DNA of 23,816 bases from a candidate division WWE3 bacterium RIFOXYC2_FULL_42_13 (GTDB lineage: Bacteria; Patescibacteriota; WWE3; UBA101185; UBA10185), in NCBI GenBank assembly GCA_001773255.1, contig MEWF01000023.1, positions 1-23,816 on the forward strand. The letters are read 5' to 3'. This document shows positions 22,678 to 23,816 of the stretch, piece after piece. The position numbers and the translations under genes are program-made. Numbering within the stretch: position 1 is the stretch's first letter; each line of letters begins with the position of its first letter. Under the pieces are notes generated by a model that saw only the letters and a list, made by a program, of their open reading frames with translations, was not told the origin of the DNA and ran no database searches.

Positions 22678-23250
22678 ATGGAATTAAGAGTAACAACAGG
22701 CTCCGCGAAAAATAAAAAGCTTATTGCACCGGAAATACCCGGTTTTAGGGCAGTTCAGGAAATTGCCAAGTCTTCGATGTTTTCTATTATAGGGGAAAAG
22801 ATCGAAGGTTCGGTATGCCTGGATTTGTTTGCAGGCAGCGGAAACTTAGGAATAGAAGCTTTGAGCAGGGGAGCAGCCTGGTGCGATTTTGTTGACGGAA
22901 ACAGCGGGAGTGCGGAAGCAATAAGAAAAAACGTGGAAAACTGCGGGTTTTACGATAAATCCTCTGTTACTTTAAAAAATGCCGTTAAGTATGTCGCGGC
23001 TACCGACAAAAAATACGATCTGATATTTATGGACCCTTTTTATAGTGATTTGAGCCAAAAATACCTCTTACGACTAATCGCTAAGAGACTGAAAGAACAC
23101 GGATTATTATTCTATTTTTACTCGCCAGAAAATGCTGACGCAGTTGCGGCAATGATAAAGATGGCAAATCTTTGCATAACCGATAGTAGAGCATTCGGTA
23201 ACAGTACGTTTAGCGTAGTAGCAGCACTTGATAATGACGTCGTGGTGTAG
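22678..23250 (+). CDS. rsmD: 16S rRNA (guanine-966-N2) methyltransferase RsmD-like, variant catalytic motif
   Basis: A 190-residue Rossmann-fold S-adenosylmethionine methyltransferase of the RsmD family, which modifies G966 of 16S rRNA in E. coli. It begins LRVTTGSAKNKKL, matching the RITGG-x-x-KGR-x-L family start. The cofactor loop LDLFAGSGNLGIEALSRGA (48-66) is complete. The catalytic motif IV is MDPFY (118-122) rather than DPPY/DPPF. The usual RPT near residue 24 is RAV. These changes leave the methyltransferase fold clear but make the exact substrate less certain. It follows recG by 1 nt without an SD, so translation is coupled. The promoter of the next gene lies partly in its last codons. 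Confidence 0.88.
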   Translation: MELRVTTGSAKNKKLIAPEIPGFRAVQEIAKSSMFSIIGEKIEGSVCLDLFAGSGNLGIEALSRGAAWCDFVDGNSGSAEAIRKNVENCGFYDKSSVTLKNAVKYVAATDKKYDLIFMDPFYSDLSQKYLLRLIAKRLKEHGLLFYFYSPENADAVAAMIKMANLCITDSRAFGNSTFSVVAALDNDVVV

Positions 23251-23256
23251 TAGAAT
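23228..23256 (+). promoter_or_regulatory. Strong promoter overlapping the end of rsmD
   Basis: TTGATA (23228-23233), exactly 17 bp, then TAGAAT (23251-23256): 5 of 6 and 5 of 6 matches to sigma-70 consensus. Transcription near 23263 gives a leader of about 35 nt that contains the SD AGGAG (23286-23290), 7 nt before ATG 23298. Confidence 0.7.
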
Positions 23257-23297
23257 CCCATAGTACGTAATCTGACCAATATAAAAGGAGAGCAGAA

Positions 23298-23630
23298 ATG
23301 ATTTTCGATAAAGAACGTACTTACAATAAGGGTTTGACTATTGCAAAAACCCTTAAGGCGGGTAACCACGAAATCCTAGTAACCATCGCCCCATTTCAAG
23401 ATGTAACCATAAAAATGGTGGCAAGGGTGAATGGCAAGGAAGTTGACCGATACACCGGTAGAGACGTCATGGATCGCAACAGCTTCCCAATCAGGTGGTG
23501 GGTCGACAAACACACTCCCAAAGGAGTTCATTGGAGTGTGGAACTGACAAACTGGTATGCGAAAGAAGTCATCCCCGTTGTTGAGGCAGAAACGGTAAAA
23601 AGAAATTTGCTTCCGCCCTCTAGTCGCTAA
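23298..23630 (+). CDS. Free-standing unknown protein (110 aa)
   Basis: I do not recognise this 110-residue protein. It has no membrane segment. The first half looks beta-rich (GNHEILVTIAPFQDVTIKMVARVNGKEVDRYTGRDV). It then carries a Trp/His-rich stretch (IRWWVDKHTPKGVHWSVELTNWYAKE) and a basic Pro/Ser tail. The pattern resembles a small beta-sandwich or a ligand-binding domain, but I would not name one. It has a complete set of expression signals: promoter, SD at 7-nt spacing and a strong terminator, all within 460 bp. It therefore stands as an independent unit between rsmD and rpmF. Confidence 0.75.
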   Translation: MIFDKERTYNKGLTIAKTLKAGNHEILVTIAPFQDVTIKMVARVNGKEVDRYTGRDVMDRNSFPIRWWVDKHTPKGVHWSVELTNWYAKEVIPVVEAETVKRNLLPPSSR

Positions 23631-23642
23631 ACCCGCATCAAG

Positions 23643-23687
23643 AGCCGCTTATATAACCCACAAGGTTATCGAGCGGCTTTCTTTTTT
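23643..23687 (+). terminator. Intrinsic terminator after the 110-aa gene
   Basis: AGCCGCT (23643-23649) pairs with AGCGGCT (23672-23678). ATAACC pairs with GGTTAT inside it, leaving a CACAA loop. TTTCTTTTTT follows. The stem resembles the terminator at 18891-18928 in sequence as well as shape. Confidence 0.9.
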
Positions 23688-23706
23688 CCATAAACTCGAA
23701 TTCTAT

Positions 23707-23735
23707 TTGACAGCAAAGCCTCAAACCTTTATATT
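23707..23735 (+). promoter_or_regulatory. Consensus promoter of rpmF
   Basis: A perfect TTGACA (23707-23712), a 17-bp spacer and TATATT (23730-23735). The -10 box ends 9 nt before ATG 23745 and no SD lies between. The transcript is expected to start 0-3 nt before the start codon. Confidence 0.8.
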
Positions 23736-23744
23736 TCACACTGT

Positions 23745-23816
23745 ATGGCAGTACCAAAGAGAAAACATTCTTTATCAAGAACGAGACAAAAAAGAGGCGC
23801 ACACTACAAAAGAGTG
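23745..23816 (+). CDS. rpmF: Large-subunit ribosomal protein bL32, N-terminal part (3' truncated by window edge)
   Basis: The first 24 codons read MAVPKRKHSLSRTRQKRGAH and onward. This is the classic start of bL32 (MAVPKRK-x-S-x-S-x-x-x-x-x-R-R), a small basic protein of the 50S subunit. The window ends before the region where zinc-binding Cys would be found, so whether this is the zinc or zinc-free form cannot be told. A consensus promoter lies directly upstream and leaves almost no 5' leader. Confidence 0.9.
   Translation, partial: MAVPKRKHSLSRTRQKRGAHYKRV

Overview
The window (23,816 bp, AT-rich, standard stop codons with no sign of UGA recoding) looks like a chromosomal core segment of a Candidate Phyla Radiation / Patescibacteria bacterium. 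I infer this from three things. Housekeeping enzymes are trimmed: ThrS lacks the TGS domain, PheT lacks the EMAP-like OB domain, and TruB lacks the PUA domain. Packing is extreme, with convergent genes overlapping at their 3' ends. Several exported or hypothetical proteins match no family I know. The exact phylum cannot be fixed from this window; a code-25 lineage (Gracilibacteria/Absconditabacteria) is unlikely. I see no phage, insertion sequence or CRISPR array.

Layout. 1-961: 3' end of tig (trigger factor) overlapping clpP, a protein folding/proteolysis pair. 962-1148: a damaged 5'-half tRNA-like copy with two hairpins, then an intact tRNA-Val(GAC). 1194-2837: a Ppx/GppA-like protein and an exported unknown. 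2805-5339 (-): an MgtA-like P-type ATPase. 5446-7407: a cupin, a polytopic membrane protein, and truB (-). 7505-10429: the translation cluster thrS-infC-rpmI-rplT. 10449-12281: an ABC half-transporter. 12278-15176 (-): pheS-pheT. 15238-17949 (-): a class A penicillin-binding protein. 18056-18883: three small unknown genes with strong Shine-Dalgarno (SD) sites and two intrinsic terminators. 18984-20323: tyrS and a 41-residue membrane peptide. 20377-20595 (-): a small unknown. 20667-23250: recG-rsmD. 23298-23630: a free-standing unknown with promoter, SD and terminator. 23745-end: the start of rpmF (L32).

How it works together. Most of the window serves translation (three aminoacyl-tRNA synthetases, IF3, L35, L20, L32, TruB, RsmD, tRNA-Val), with replication-fork repair (RecG), proteolysis (ClpP), wall synthesis (PBP1A) and transport around it. 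The most striking pattern is in the expression signals. Promoter-proximal housekeeping genes have a -10 box only 6-9 nt before the start codon and no SD, so they are predicted to be leaderless or nearly so. Operon-internal genes and the small unknown genes instead have good SD sites, and the unknowns tend to have their own promoters and terminators. infC appears to start at a rare AUA codon behind a strong SD.
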